From positions 558,001-622,000 of the forward strand of contig CBDETC010000002.1 in the NCBI GenBank assembly GCA_965242845.1: 64,000 nt of DNA, read 5' to 3'. Shown here piece after piece: positions 9,453-18,339 of this stretch. The position numbers and the translations under genes are program-made. The notes below the pieces were generated by a model. It searched no databases and was not told the DNA's origin. It saw nothing but the letters and a program-made list of their open reading frames with translations. This DNA comes from RHLJ01 sp965242845 (GTDB lineage Bacteria; Bacteroidota; Rhodothermia; Balneolales; Balneolaceae). Every line of letters starts with the position of its first letter. Position 1 is the first letter of the stretch.

Positions 9453-10682
9453 TTAAGATTTTGAGTGACCGTTATTGTCAATCAAACCGTGCTTGAGACC
9501 TACTTTTCGGAATGCCTCCAGAATTTGGTTCAAGTGATCATCAGTGTGGCTAGCCATATAACTTGTTCGAAGTAAAGACTGTCCTTTTGGTACAGCAGGA
9601 GGAATTACTGCATTTGCATATACTCCTTCTTCGAATAAATCTTTCCAAAATCTGAAGCAATCCCACATATCTCCAATTACAACCGGGATAATCGGCGACT
9701 GGCTTGTCCAAACATTGAAGCCAATATTTTCCAGCTCAGTACGCATGTACAATGATATCTCTTCAAGGCGCTTAATTCTCCATGGCTCTTCCTGAAGGAT
9801 TTCAAGCGCTGTGAGCACTGTAGCAACATTCGCAGGAGGCATTGAAGCACTAAATATATGTGCAGGAGAGTGATGACGAATAAATTCAATAACGGTGCGA
9901 TCTCCTACCAGGAAACCACCCAGAGATGCAAACGATTTAGAGAAAGTACCGCTGATCAAATCCACTTCATCTGTTAATCCATATACAGAAGCAGATCCTC
10001 TACCACCTTCTCCGACTACACCAACAGCATGTGCATCATCTAAATAAAGTCGAGCCCCAAACTCTTTTGCTAAAGAAACAAGCTCTGGAATTTTGGCTAG
10101 CGTTCCAGACATAGAGAAAACACCATCTGAGATAATGATTTTTCCAGCATCTGGATCGGCTTTTTCTAAAAACTTACGGAGTTGGTCAGTATCATTGTGC
10201 TGATAACGTACAGTTTTAGCATTGGAGCAAAGTGTTCCAACAACTATACAAGCATGATTATCACGGTCTGAAAAGATAATATCATTTCTACCAGCAATGG
10301 TTTGAATAGACCCCTCGTTAGTTTGATAACCTGTACTAAAAAGCACACAGGATTCTTTCCCCATAAACTCAGCTAGCTTGTCTTCTAGCTCGAGGTGGAT
10401 ATCAAGAGTACCGTTTAGATATCTTGAACCCGTACACCCTGTGCCATACTTGGTTAAGGCAGCCTGAGCGGCTTTAATGGTGCGCTGATCGTTTGTAAGC
10501 CCTAAATAATTATTGGAACCAGCCATGATAACTTCATGACCTTCAATTTCTACAATAGTTCCGTCTGTGGCCTCAAGGGGTTTGAAATACGGATATAGAC
10601 CGGCGTCTTTTACCTCATCCGCTTTTGTGAACCCATATGCTTTTGCAAAAATATCCTGTGTAGCTGTTTTACTATCACCCAT
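9453..10682 (-). CDS. spt: Serine palmitoyltransferase (alpha-oxoamine synthase)
   Basis: A PLP enzyme of the alpha-oxoamine synthase family that condenses serine with an acyl-CoA or acyl-ACP to 3-ketosphinganine, the first step of sphingolipid synthesis. Key stretches are GSNNYLGLT, GTGCTGSRYLNGT, the DDAHAVGVVG aspartate-histidine motif and the PLP-lysine segment GTFSKSFASLGGF. YPYFKPLE near the N-terminus and PVIPPAVP near the C-terminus resemble Bacteroides Spt more than glycine C-acetyltransferase or BioF. I chose ATG at 10682 (409 residues); a TTG at 10700 with AGGAT five bases upstream is an alternative. The gene runs into the GNAT ceramide synthase candidate with 8 bases between. Confidence 0.85.
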   Translation of the reverse strand: MGDSKTATQDIFAKAYGFTKADEVKDAGLYPYFKPLEATDGTIVEIEGHEVIMAGSNNYLGLTNDQRTIKAAQAALTKYGTGCTGSRYLNGTLDIHLELEDKLAEFMGKESCVLFSTGYQTNEGSIQTIAGRNDIIFSDRDNHACIVVGTLCSNAKTVRYQHNDTDQLRKFLEKADPDAGKIIISDGVFSMSGTLAKIPELVSLAKEFGARLYLDDAHAVGVVGEGGRGSASVYGLTDEVDLISGTFSKSFASLGGFLVGDRTVIEFIRHHSPAHIFSASMPPANVATVLTALEILQEEPWRIKRLEEISLYMRTELENIGFNVWTSQSPIIPVVIGDMWDCFRFWKDLFEEGVYANAVIPPAVPKGQSLLRTSYMASHTDDHLNQILEAFRKVGLKHGLIDNNGHSKS

Positions 10683-10771
10683 AAGGTTGATCTTTACCAA
10701 ATTATCCTAAATAAACGACGCAATATAGCTAGTAATAAGCTCCTTTCAAATTGATAAGAAGGGAAGATGTG

Positions 10772-11902
10772 CTAGTGATGGCGTGCGTATTTTTTGATCA
10801 CGTCTTGAAGATAAGAAATATATCGATCAGCGACGTGATCCCAGGCAAAGTTTTCCTCAACAAAACTCCGACTTCTCTGCCCTAAAACCTCACTTCCTTC
10901 TGTAACTATTTCGTCTATTTTTTGAGCAAAAAGCTCTTTATCTCTTACAGGGATTTTAAACCCATTTTCTCCATTCTCAATAACATCTTTAATCCCCTCC
11001 AGGTCTGCCGCAACGGCTGGAGTAGATGCAAGGTTTGCTTCGAGTAGCACGATCCCAAACCCTTCCATATCTCCTGGTACCGGGATATTGGGCATTACAA
11101 AAATATCGGCTGCTGAATATGCGTGCCTCAATATAGAGTCAGGCTGTTTACCAACTAATAAGATATTCTCTTTATAGGATAGCTCAGTCCATGTCTTTTT
11201 TAAGTTCTCGTGCTCAGGGCCTTCCCCAATAGCCAGGTACACTACATCCGAAGTAATTTTTGGAAATACTTCTTTAATGAACCATTCATGTCCTTTTCGT
11301 TTTACCTGACGACCAACAGTCAGAAGAAGATGTTTATTTGTAAGATCAACAGAGAAAGCTTTACTGATTGCTTCTCGAGATTCTTTCTTATCCGGTACTT
11401 CCTTAAAATCTGTCAGATCGAAGCCATTTGGTAATGCGATCCCTTTTTCCGGAGTCATACCCCTTTTTATACATTCTTCACGAGTCGCTCTTGATACCGA
11501 TATAACACCGTCCAATGCACCAAATACTTTAGGAACAAACTTCTGATATATCCCTATTGGCATTTTTACATCCTGACCATGATTTATAGTTACCATGGGT
11601 ACGTCTACTCTCGTCCGCGTAATCTTAGCTAAACTTGCTGTTACCATTGAAGAGAACAGAATAATGTCTGGCTTAAAATCATTTACTATTCCAGGAAGCT
11701 TTCTGGCAAGATTTGCTAAAAAGAACGAAGTCCTGACTTCAATTCCTTTCCATGGAGCGTGCTGAATAATAGTTTTGATGGTCACATCGTCTCTTTTGCT
11801 CAGCTCCTCAACAAGTTGCATACTTACTCTTTGCATACCACCTATACTTTTAAGTGGCGCATCTTTGGGAGGATGAAGGTGTGATATATATAGAATGCGC
11901 AA
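10772..11902 (-). CDS. Glycosyltransferase family 4
   Basis: A 376-residue GT-B fold enzyme. The N-terminal half starts with MRILYISHLHPPKD and contains the glycine-rich SIGGMQRV acceptor loop; the C-terminal half has LLTVGRQVKRKGHEWFI and the EX7E-type motif MEGFGIVLLEA that binds the nucleotide sugar. It retains configuration in related enzymes. Only 3 bases separate it from the upstream glycosyltransferase gene, and the serine palmitoyltransferase gene follows in the same direction, so it may add a sugar to ceramide. The acceptor and sugar cannot be read from sequence. Confidence 0.85.
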   Translation of the reverse strand: MRILYISHLHPPKDAPLKSIGGMQRVSMQLVEELSKRDDVTIKTIIQHAPWKGIEVRTSFFLANLARKLPGIVNDFKPDIILFSSMVTASLAKITRTRVDVPMVTINHGQDVKMPIGIYQKFVPKVFGALDGVISVSRATREECIKRGMTPEKGIALPNGFDLTDFKEVPDKKESREAISKAFSVDLTNKHLLLTVGRQVKRKGHEWFIKEVFPKITSDVVYLAIGEGPEHENLKKTWTELSYKENILLVGKQPDSILRHAYSAADIFVMPNIPVPGDMEGFGIVLLEANLASTPAVAADLEGIKDVIENGENGFKIPVRDKELFAQKIDEIVTEGSEVLGQRSRSFVEENFAWDHVADRYISYLQDVIKKYARHH

Positions 11903-11905
11903 GAG

Positions 11906-13063
11906 TTACTCCTTACCCCAATGCTCTAATACTTCCCGATAGTTTTCTAGCAGTCCTGCATTAATTGACTCCCATTGGTATCCCATAGCTAATTCCCGGG
12001 AGGCCTTTCCCATTTCTATCCTCTTCTCAGGGTCAGAAACAATTTTTTCTAATTGTCTGGTAAAGTCTTCCACACTCTCTTTTTGAGCCAGGTAGCCATT
12101 TACTCCATCATTAACTAGCGACTTACTTCCAATAGCATCTGCAACAATACATGGAAGTCCACTTGCCATAGCTTCGAGAGTAACATTCCCAAAGGTTTCG
12201 GTATGGGATGGAAACATAAAAATATCACCACTAGCATAGGCCCTGGCTAAATCTTCACCTTTAGCAAACCCTGTAAAATGACCATTAGGCAATAGTTGTT
12301 CAGCCTCGTCTTGCGCCGGGCCATTTCCCACTACAAGAGCTCGCACTTTTGGATATTTTTTTTGAATCTCATTCACACTGTCAATGTAAGTGCGAAGTTC
12401 CTTTTCCCATACAAGCCTGGATACAAAAGAAACCACAATTTCATCATCCTCAAATCCTGCATTCCTTCTCCACTCCATATCTCTTTTTGAGGGATTGAAC
12501 CGCTCCAGATCTATTCCTCTAGCCCAGATTTTCATATTTCCAGGTATGCCTTCATTATGCAACTCCTCAATCATAGACTCACTTGGCACATAGGTGTGTT
12601 CAAATTGTCTATAAAACCACTTCATCAGATTTTTAAACGGTTTTTTAACCGGATTTAAGTGAGAGGGATAATAGTCGGTATAGCTGAGAAAATGTGTATG
12701 ATAAGAAGTCACTCTTGGTAAGTTCTTCCTCCTCGCCCACTTTAATGCTCCTACACCAAGTCCATCAGGAGTGGCTATATGTACTAGCGTTGGATTAAAT
12801 TCTTCCACTTTTTTCTTAGCCCACCTGGGGAAATGAGTCGCAATTCTATACTCTTTTCTTCCGGGAACCAGCATAGGTATAGATGGAGTTACGATCAATT
12901 CTCCGCAATGGTCGATTGCAGGCTCTTTGTTGCTGGGTGCAATAATTAATACAGGGATATCCTTACTTTCTAGGTAACTCACTAACCGGTTTAATGTGAG
13001 GGAAACGCCGTCCCTTATATGATTATAATTGCCCGTGAAAAGAGCTACTCTCAGTTCTTTCAT
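11906..13063 (-). CDS. Glycosyltransferase family 4 (MgtA/SQD2-like)
   Basis: A 385-residue GT-B enzyme. The N-terminus (LRVALFTGNYNHIRDGVSLTL) and the HTHFLSY, YVPSESM and ARGIDLERFNP stretches are typical of the subgroup with GDP-mannose-dependent mannosyltransferases and sulfoquinovosyl transferases acting on lipids. The donor-site motif is HTETFGNVTLEAMASGLP. It is first in the minus-strand run that leads through a second GT4 gene to spt and the ceramide synthase candidate, and its start lies 96 bases from the divergent SDR gene. A glycolipid substrate is likely from both subgroup and context; a glyco-ceramide is an inference. Confidence 0.85.
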   Translation of the reverse strand: MKELRVALFTGNYNHIRDGVSLTLNRLVSYLESKDIPVLIIAPSNKEPAIDHCGELIVTPSIPMLVPGRKEYRIATHFPRWAKKKVEEFNPTLVHIATPDGLGVGALKWARRKNLPRVTSYHTHFLSYTDYYPSHLNPVKKPFKNLMKWFYRQFEHTYVPSESMIEELHNEGIPGNMKIWARGIDLERFNPSKRDMEWRRNAGFEDDEIVVSFVSRLVWEKELRTYIDSVNEIQKKYPKVRALVVGNGPAQDEAEQLLPNGHFTGFAKGEDLARAYASGDIFMFPSHTETFGNVTLEAMASGLPCIVADAIGSKSLVNDGVNGYLAQKESVEDFTRQLEKIVSDPEKRIEMGKASRELAMGYQWESINAGLLENYREVLEHWGKE

Positions 13064-13159
13064 AAAAGTTTAAAAGCAAAAACCAGATTAGTATCTTCCA
13101 ACACCTTATTTTAGGTATGCTGATTAAGTTCAAAAAATAATCGCCGAATATACACATTT
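13064..13159. promoter_or_regulatory. Divergent promoter region, glycosyltransferase/SDR genes
   Basis: This 96-base AT-rich interval separates divergently transcribed genes and must carry start signals for both. No operator palindrome or conserved RNA motif stands out. The plus-strand gene starts at ATG 13160 without a clear Shine-Dalgarno sequence, as is common in this group of bacteria. Confidence 0.5.
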
Positions 13160-14137
13160 ATGATAGCCTTTGTTACTGGTGGAACCGGATTTGTGGGAAG
13201 CCATTTAGTAGAACATTTACTTGCGTCCCCTAATATTACTGAAGTCCGCTGCCTGGTTCGAAGTTCTGACAGATGGCTAACCGGGTTAGATTTCGTCAGA
13301 ATTAAAGGAGACTTATTTGATTTACAAGCCATTAACAAAGCCCTTGATGGCGTTGATATCATTTATCATAATGCTGCTGTTCTTAGAGCGCCTAACAAAA
13401 GAGAGTTTACCAGAGCAAATGTTGAGGCCACTGAAAACCTAATCAGAATCGCTCAAAAAAAAGGAATTCATAATATTGTCATTACTTCTTCTCTTACTGC
13501 GGTAGGACCCAGTTCAGGAACTCCGGTCCCGGAAGATGTTCCTTTGCGTCCGTTGACCATGTATGGTACTTCAAAGAAAGAGATGGAACATGTAGTAAAA
13601 CAAATAGCCGGAGAGAAAGATTCTATTAAAATGATTCGACCTTCCGCTGTGTACGGACCAAGAGAAGCTGATATCTATACCTTCTTCAAGACTTTTAAAA
13701 TGGGTATCTGCCCTATTGTTGGAGATGGGAACAATCCCAAGATTTCAATGGTATATGTCACAGATTTAGTTAAAGGAATGATACAGTCTGCCAGCATAGA
13801 AACTCCGGGAGTACACATTTACAATATGGGTGGAGAAAAGGATGCCTATTCATGGAATCAAATTCGGTCCATTACTACTACTGTTACTGGCTTGAAACCG
13901 ATCCCTATTAAGATCAATCCTAAGTGGGCAAAGAGAATTGCAGGCACTATTGAAAGTGGGGCATCATTAATTGGTAAATACCCCGTTGTAAATCGTGAAA
14001 AGGTAAACGAGCTTATTGAAGAATGGGTTTGTTCATCTGACAAAGCACGAAAGGAGTTGGGATATAACCCGGAGGTTAGCCTTGAAGAGGGTATTTCCAG
14101 AACCATTCGATGGTATAAAAAGCACAACTGGTTATAG
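13160..14137 (+). CDS. Extended SDR (NAD(P)-dependent epimerase/reductase), candidate ceramide reductase
   Basis: A 325-residue extended short-chain dehydrogenase. The Rossmann motif TGGTGFVG is at residues 6-13, IYHNAAV follows, the active-site serines lie in VITSSLTAVG and the catalytic YxxxK is YGTSK. Such proteins are annotated as epimerase, dihydroflavonol reductase or 3-beta-HSD. In Caulobacter a member of this superfamily (CerR) reduces the keto group during ceramide synthesis. Being divergent to the glycosyltransferase-spt-acyltransferase run, it is a reasonable candidate for that missing step. An epimerase working with the glycosyltransferases is the main alternative. The next gene starts 3 bases after its stop. 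Confidence 0.7.
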   Translation: MIAFVTGGTGFVGSHLVEHLLASPNITEVRCLVRSSDRWLTGLDFVRIKGDLFDLQAINKALDGVDIIYHNAAVLRAPNKREFTRANVEATENLIRIAQKKGIHNIVITSSLTAVGPSSGTPVPEDVPLRPLTMYGTSKKEMEHVVKQIAGEKDSIKMIRPSAVYGPREADIYTFFKTFKMGICPIVGDGNNPKISMVYVTDLVKGMIQSASIETPGVHIYNMGGEKDAYSWNQIRSITTTVTGLKPIPIKINPKWAKRIAGTIESGASLIGKYPVVNREKVNELIEEWVCSSDKARKELGYNPEVSLEEGISRTIRWYKKHNWL

Positions 14138-14140
14138 CTT

Positions 14141-15685
14141 ATGTCTAAAAAGACGAGTTTTATCACATTTATAGTACTATTTCTATTCCTTATTAATGGA
14201 AAAGCTTTCTCTCAATCGCAGCTATTTCAGGATTACACCAAAATTCTGTCTATTCCCGGGGTAAAAGCAATCGGAGCTTCTAATGCTCATCTTTATGTGC
14301 TTTCAAATACCGAGGGTATGGCAGTATTTCGAGCTTATCAGGATTCTCTCCAGTGGCTGTACACATCAGCTGGCATGCAACGCCGGGGAAGTATTATCGA
14401 TGCAGATATCCGTTTTGCTTATTTATATGGAGATTCAAAACGCTTAACCGTATTAGAACCTACTTCTGTTCTTGGGGTCTACTCCTCTACCCTTCTACCA
14501 GAGCGCCCTCTCGGAGTAGCCCGCCTGGATAATAATCTTTACGTGGCACTGGGAAGCAACGGCCTTGGTCGACTTTCACTGGATACACCCGAAACCGTGG
14601 ATAGCGAAGCTGAGATAGTTGCTAATGGAATAATAGGGAGAGCAAATGTCTTGGATGTAGAGTCTTCTATAATCAGTAATCAGCTTTTTGTACTAACTAA
14701 TGACTCTAAAGTTCATTCTTTCTCAATTGAAGAAGGTGTTCTTACTCATCGATCTACGGTTAGCTTAAGAGTGCAGCTACATGAACTGTTTTTAGATAAT
14801 GGATTGATTTGGGGAGCAACCCGAAGCGGAGATATTTTCGAAGTAAACTCAAATGGGATTGGTAGAAATTGTGGAAATGTAGAAGGGCGAGTTTTGTCTT
14901 TTATCGCATGGAATGATCTCCTTCTTGCCAAAAATCAACATGGTGAACTTTGGACTTCTACATGTAGCAGCAAATTTCAGCCCTGGAAAGGTCAAAGGGA
15001 TGCGAATCATCATATTTCTAAAAGTGCTGAAACGGTATGGATTAGTGCTTTTGACCGCTTGAGTCCACTTGTTCAGGCGGATGGTGGTTCAGAAAGCCTG
15101 CCAACAAGAGTAACAAATAATGATGGGCTGAAGCTGAAACCCATAGAAAATGTCATACTCACTTATCCAAAACCGTTATTGGCTGCCATAGAACTTGAAG
15201 CTGGAACTCCTGAAGAAGTGGAATTCACATTTCGTTCAAGCGTTGCAAATGGTACTATCAAAAATCAGGGCTTTTACTGGCAACCCATGCCTAATCAAAT
15301 TGGCCTGAACTGGTTTACGATTATAGCATCTGACTCTGAAGGTAGAATTGACAGCACAAGATTTACAGTTGATGTAAGAACCTTTAATTCTCCTCCTCGT
15401 TTTAGCCCAGTTCGTGGAACATCGATAGCAGTGAATGATGAATACACCACTACTTACAAAGCTATTGACCCGGAAAATCCATCCAGTTCTCTCATCCGAT
15501 ATTTGGCAGTCGATTTGCCAGAAGGAGCCAATCTGAATGAACAAACCGGGCAATTCACCTGGACTCCTACCGATCGACAAATAGGTAAACATGAGTTCAG
15601 AATTATCGCTACTGACGAGCAAGGCGCGGCGGCTTCGCAGGATATTTCCCTAACCGTTCTGAATATTTCAAGACAGGGAAGATAA
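14141..15685 (+). CDS. Secreted protein with propeller-like and Ig/cadherin-like repeats
   Basis: A 514-residue protein with a signal peptide (residues about 1-24, ending near KAFSQ). The first 300 residues have repeating hydrophobic-beta patterns (for example DNNLYVALGSNGLGRLSLD), as in a beta-propeller. The last 160 residues hold two Ig/cadherin-like modules of the putative-Ig type (NQIGLNWFTIIASDSEGRID and RQIGKHEFRIIATDEQGAA). There is no C-terminal sorting domain. It sits 3 bases after the SDR gene and 5 bases before mutY, so the three are probably cotranscribed. Function unknown; a cell-envelope or surface role is likely. Confidence 0.6.
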   Translation: MSKKTSFITFIVLFLFLINGKAFSQSQLFQDYTKILSIPGVKAIGASNAHLYVLSNTEGMAVFRAYQDSLQWLYTSAGMQRRGSIIDADIRFAYLYGDSKRLTVLEPTSVLGVYSSTLLPERPLGVARLDNNLYVALGSNGLGRLSLDTPETVDSEAEIVANGIIGRANVLDVESSIISNQLFVLTNDSKVHSFSIEEGVLTHRSTVSLRVQLHELFLDNGLIWGATRSGDIFEVNSNGIGRNCGNVEGRVLSFIAWNDLLLAKNQHGELWTSTCSSKFQPWKGQRDANHHISKSAETVWISAFDRLSPLVQADGGSESLPTRVTNNDGLKLKPIENVILTYPKPLLAAIELEAGTPEEVEFTFRSSVANGTIKNQGFYWQPMPNQIGLNWFTIIASDSEGRIDSTRFTVDVRTFNSPPRFSPVRGTSIAVNDEYTTTYKAIDPENPSSSLIRYLAVDLPEGANLNEQTGQFTWTPTDRQIGKHEFRIIATDEQGAAASQDISLTVLNISRQGR

Positions 15686-15690
15686 GCTTC

Positions 15691-16761
15691 GTGTCTGATC
15701 TCCACTTTGCCCAGAATATCCTGGACTGGTATTCCCGGAATAAACGCGAAATGCCATGGCGCGAGACTAAAGATCCCTACAAGATCTGGATTTCAGAAAT
15801 TATGCTACAACAGACCAGAGTGGACCAGGCCTGGCCATATTTTGAGCGTTTCATGACTGAATTCCCAACCGTTTTTGATTTAGCTAAAGCAAATCAACAG
15901 CAAGTGCTAAAAGCCTGGGAGGGTTTGGGATACTATTCAAGAGCCAGGAATTTACACGCCGCTTCTAAAGAAATTGTAGAAAAATATTACGGCGAACTCC
16001 CTTCAGAGTATGATGAGATCATAAAGCTCAAAGGAATCGGACCATACTCGGCAGCTGCAATCACCAGCATTGCCTTCGGAAAACCCAATGCTGTAGTAGA
16101 TGGGAACGTGATTCGGGTGATCACTCGCTACTTTGGAATTGAAGAAGACATCAGGAGCTCAAGAACTACCAAACAGGTTCAGGCTCATGTTGATGAGTTA
16201 ATCAGTAAGGAACACCCCGCAGCATTCAATCAGGGCTTAATGGAAATTGGCTCCATCGTCTGTAAGCCAACCAACCCTAATTGTATGGATTGCCCAATAC
16301 AGGCCGGTTGTGTAGCAACCAAGATGGCAAAAACGGACACAATTCCCTATAAATCTCCGGCCAAGAAGAAGCCTCATAAGCATATCGGTGTTGGTATAAT
16401 TCAAAAAGAAGACGGTAAAGTACTCATTGCCCTTCGCCCCGAAGATGTAATGTTGGGAGGACTTTGGGAATTTCCAGGAGGCAAGCAAGAAGAAGGAGAA
16501 AGCATTCAACAAACAGTAGAGCGAGAGCTGAAAGAGGAACTAGGAGTTGAGGTGCATGCTTACAAAGAATTTATGAAGCTAAAGCATGTGTATTCACACT
16601 TCTCAATAACCCTATATGCCTACCTTTGCCATTTGATTTCCGGAGAGCCAGCGCCTAAATCCAGCCAGGAAGTACGATGGGTAAATATCGAAGAACTGGA
16701 GCAATTCCCCTTCCCGAAAGCAAATAAGAAGCTTACAGAACGATTATTGGAGTCATCCTGA
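15691..16761 (+). CDS. mutY: A/G-specific adenine glycosylase with Nudix domain
   Basis: A 356-residue base-excision repair enzyme removing adenine opposite 8-oxoguanine. The GTG start gives MSDLHFAQNILDW. The catalytic Glu is in SEIMLQQT (E36), the helix-hairpin-helix reads LKGIGPYSAAAI (113-124), and the catalytic Asp is D137 in VVDGNV. The iron-sulfur cluster ligands are C191, C198, C201 and C207. The C-terminal domain is MutT-like and keeps a complete Nudix box from G264 to V286 (G-x5-E-x7-REL-x-EE-x-G-V), which is often degenerate in MutY. Its TGA stop lies inside palindromic repeat copy B. Confidence 0.95.
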   Translation: MSDLHFAQNILDWYSRNKREMPWRETKDPYKIWISEIMLQQTRVDQAWPYFERFMTEFPTVFDLAKANQQQVLKAWEGLGYYSRARNLHAASKEIVEKYYGELPSEYDEIIKLKGIGPYSAAAITSIAFGKPNAVVDGNVIRVITRYFGIEEDIRSSRTTKQVQAHVDELISKEHPAAFNQGLMEIGSIVCKPTNPNCMDCPIQAGCVATKMAKTDTIPYKSPAKKKPHKHIGVGIIQKEDGKVLIALRPEDVMLGGLWEFPGGKQEEGESIQQTVERELKEELGVEVHAYKEFMKLKHVYSHFSITLYAYLCHLISGEPAPKSSQEVRWVNIEELEQFPFPKANKKLTERLLESS

Positions 16762-16836
16762 GGCTACTGCCGAAGGATCAACGAGAACACTCGTACCTCC
16801 GGGTAATGCTGATTCTTCGCTTTCGCTCAGAATGAC
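16752..16836. repeat. Dispersed palindromic repeat, copy B
   Basis: Arms GTCATCCTGAG (16752-16762) and CTCAGAATGAC (16826-16836) match copy A with one mismatch in the right arm; GCCGAAGGATC is also shared with copy A. The left arm supplies the mutY stop codon (TGA at 16759-16761), so the element overlaps the 3' end of the gene. Confidence 0.8.
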
Positions 16837-16861
16837 TTTTCAATCTTGCAACTTTTGTATC

Positions 16862-17563
16862 CTAAACCCCAAGCTTTTTAAGCAGCTCATCAAAATCATC
16901 AAACCAGAGAGTAGGAATAGCAGCCTCTTCCTTTGTTGGGCCTTCCTTAAACCATGCGATCTTCCAGCCGGCTTTTAAGGCTCCTTGTACATCAGAAGTA
17001 AATGAATCTCCTACATAAAGAATATTTTCTCTTGCTGCACCCGCTAATTCAGTAGCATGATCAAAGATTTTTGGATGAGGCTTCATCACCCCTACTTCTT
17101 CAGAAATGACAATCTGGCGTGCTGAGTTTTCAAAACCAAATTGCTTAATCTTCATCCATTGCGTTTCAGCAAAACCATTGGTAATAATTCCAGTTGGAAA
17201 TTTGGACGCTATTTTTTCATACGCATCTTTAGCTCCTTCTATCCATTCCCAGTGATTGCGATAATAATTCATGTAAACTTTACCAGCTTCCTCATATAGA
17301 GAAGGAGTAATCTCTAGTGCAATAAAGGTTTCTTCGAACCTTCTACGGTGCAGAATATATCTGTCAATTTCCCCTCTTCCATACTCCTCCCACAATCCTT
17401 TATTTATGTGATGATAGGTATCGATGAGTTTTGCTAATGGTATCCTGTTAATCTCTTCAAAATGTTGGTGAACATCGGCTAGACCGTTTTGTTCTGCCTT
17501 TTTGTGATCTAAGAGAGTATCATCTAAGTCAAAATAGATGAATTCTGGGCTAAGCTCTGACAA
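16862..17563 (-). CDS. YjjG-like noncanonical pyrimidine nucleotidase (HAD)
   Basis: A 233-residue HAD hydrolase. Motif I is FDLDDTLLDH (nucleophile and acid-base aspartates), motif II TGIITNGF, and motifs III and IV lie in VMKPHPKIFDHA and LYVGDSFTSDVQGA. The helical cap with YHHINKGLWEEYGRGEI is typical of YjjG, which cleans nucleotide pools of noncanonical pyrimidine monophosphates. It is convergent with mutY, itself a defence against oxidised nucleotides, though convergent placement alone means little. The family call is firm; the exact substrate is not known. Confidence 0.85.
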   Translation of the reverse strand: MSELSPEFIYFDLDDTLLDHKKAEQNGLADVHQHFEEINRIPLAKLIDTYHHINKGLWEEYGRGEIDRYILHRRRFEETFIALEITPSLYEEAGKVYMNYYRNHWEWIEGAKDAYEKIASKFPTGIITNGFAETQWMKIKQFGFENSARQIVISEEVGVMKPHPKIFDHATELAGAARENILYVGDSFTSDVQGALKAGWKIAWFKEGPTKEEAAIPTLWFDDFDELLKKLGV

Positions 17564-17657
17564 TGGAACAGTTTTTGATTATTGTTTAATGAATTTGAAC
17601 TAAAACGAATTTAGTCCGTATTAAGCGGGCAGAAATTAAATAACTAAATACACAATC

Positions 17658-18248
17658 ATGAAGGGAAAATTTTTAATCGGAATCGTAATAGTTGTTATCA
17701 TCGCAATTTATGGGATTGGCGTTAATAACGGCCTGGTAGACCGAGAAGAAAGCGTCGAAGGCGCATGGGCACAGGTAGAAAATCAATACCAACGCAGGGC
17801 AGATCTTATTCCTAACCTTGTAAATACAGTTAGAGGTGCAGCCGATTTCGAGCAAGAGACGTTAACCGCTGTTACTAACGCAAGAAGCAATGCTTCTTCT
17901 ATCAATATTTCTGCAGATGATTTAAACGATCCTGCGAAGCTTCAGCAATTCCAGCAGGCACAAGCTCAACTAAGCGGGGCACTGTCTCGATTACTTGTTA
18001 CTGTTGAGCGCTATCCTGAGCTAAGAGCTAACTCGAATTTTAGAGATCTTCAGGCTCAATTAGAAGGAACGGAGAATAGAATCTCAACCGAAAGAAAGAG
18101 ATTCAATGATGCGGCGCAATCCTATAATGCTTCCATTCGAAAATTCCCTACAAGCATTTTTGCTTCAATAGGTGGTTTTGAAAGAAAAGCTTATTTCGAA
18201 GCTGAGCAGGGAGCTGAACAAGCACCTACTGTAGATTTTTCAAACTAA
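17658..18248 (+). CDS. LemA family protein
   Basis: A 196-residue protein with one N-terminal membrane helix (residues 4-22) followed by the LemA signature VEGAWAQVENQYQRRADLIPNLVNTVRG and a long helical coiled domain. LemA proteins are membrane-anchored with an outward helical bundle; no enzymatic role is known. Two TPM-domain genes follow on the same strand, the standard LemA-TPM grouping in Bacteroidota. A palindromic repeat (copy C) separates it from the next gene. Confidence 0.93.
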   Translation: MKGKFLIGIVIVVIIAIYGIGVNNGLVDREESVEGAWAQVENQYQRRADLIPNLVNTVRGAADFEQETLTAVTNARSNASSINISADDLNDPAKLQQFQQAQAQLSGALSRLLVTVERYPELRANSNFRDLQAQLEGTENRISTERKRFNDAAQSYNASIRKFPTSIFASIGGFERKAYFEAEQGAEQAPTVDFSN

Positions 18249-18252
18249 AAGA

Positions 18253-18327
18253 TTTGCGAGCGTAGCGAAGCAATCTTGTTTTTAATATGAGATTGCTTCG
18301 TCATTCGCTCAGCTCATTTCTCGCAAA
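18253..18327. repeat. Dispersed palindromic repeat, copy C (GCAATCT type)
   Basis: Outer arms TTTGCGAG (18253-18260) and CTCGCAAA (18320-18327) and inner arms CGAAGCAATCT (18266-18276) and AGATTGCTTCG (18290-18300) are all perfect inverted repeats. The architecture, with outer and inner arms and a short spacer, is the same as copy A, but the arm sequence differs. It lies between lemA and the TPM gene, so it is transcribed. Confidence 0.8.
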
Positions 18328-18339
18328 GACTATTTAATT

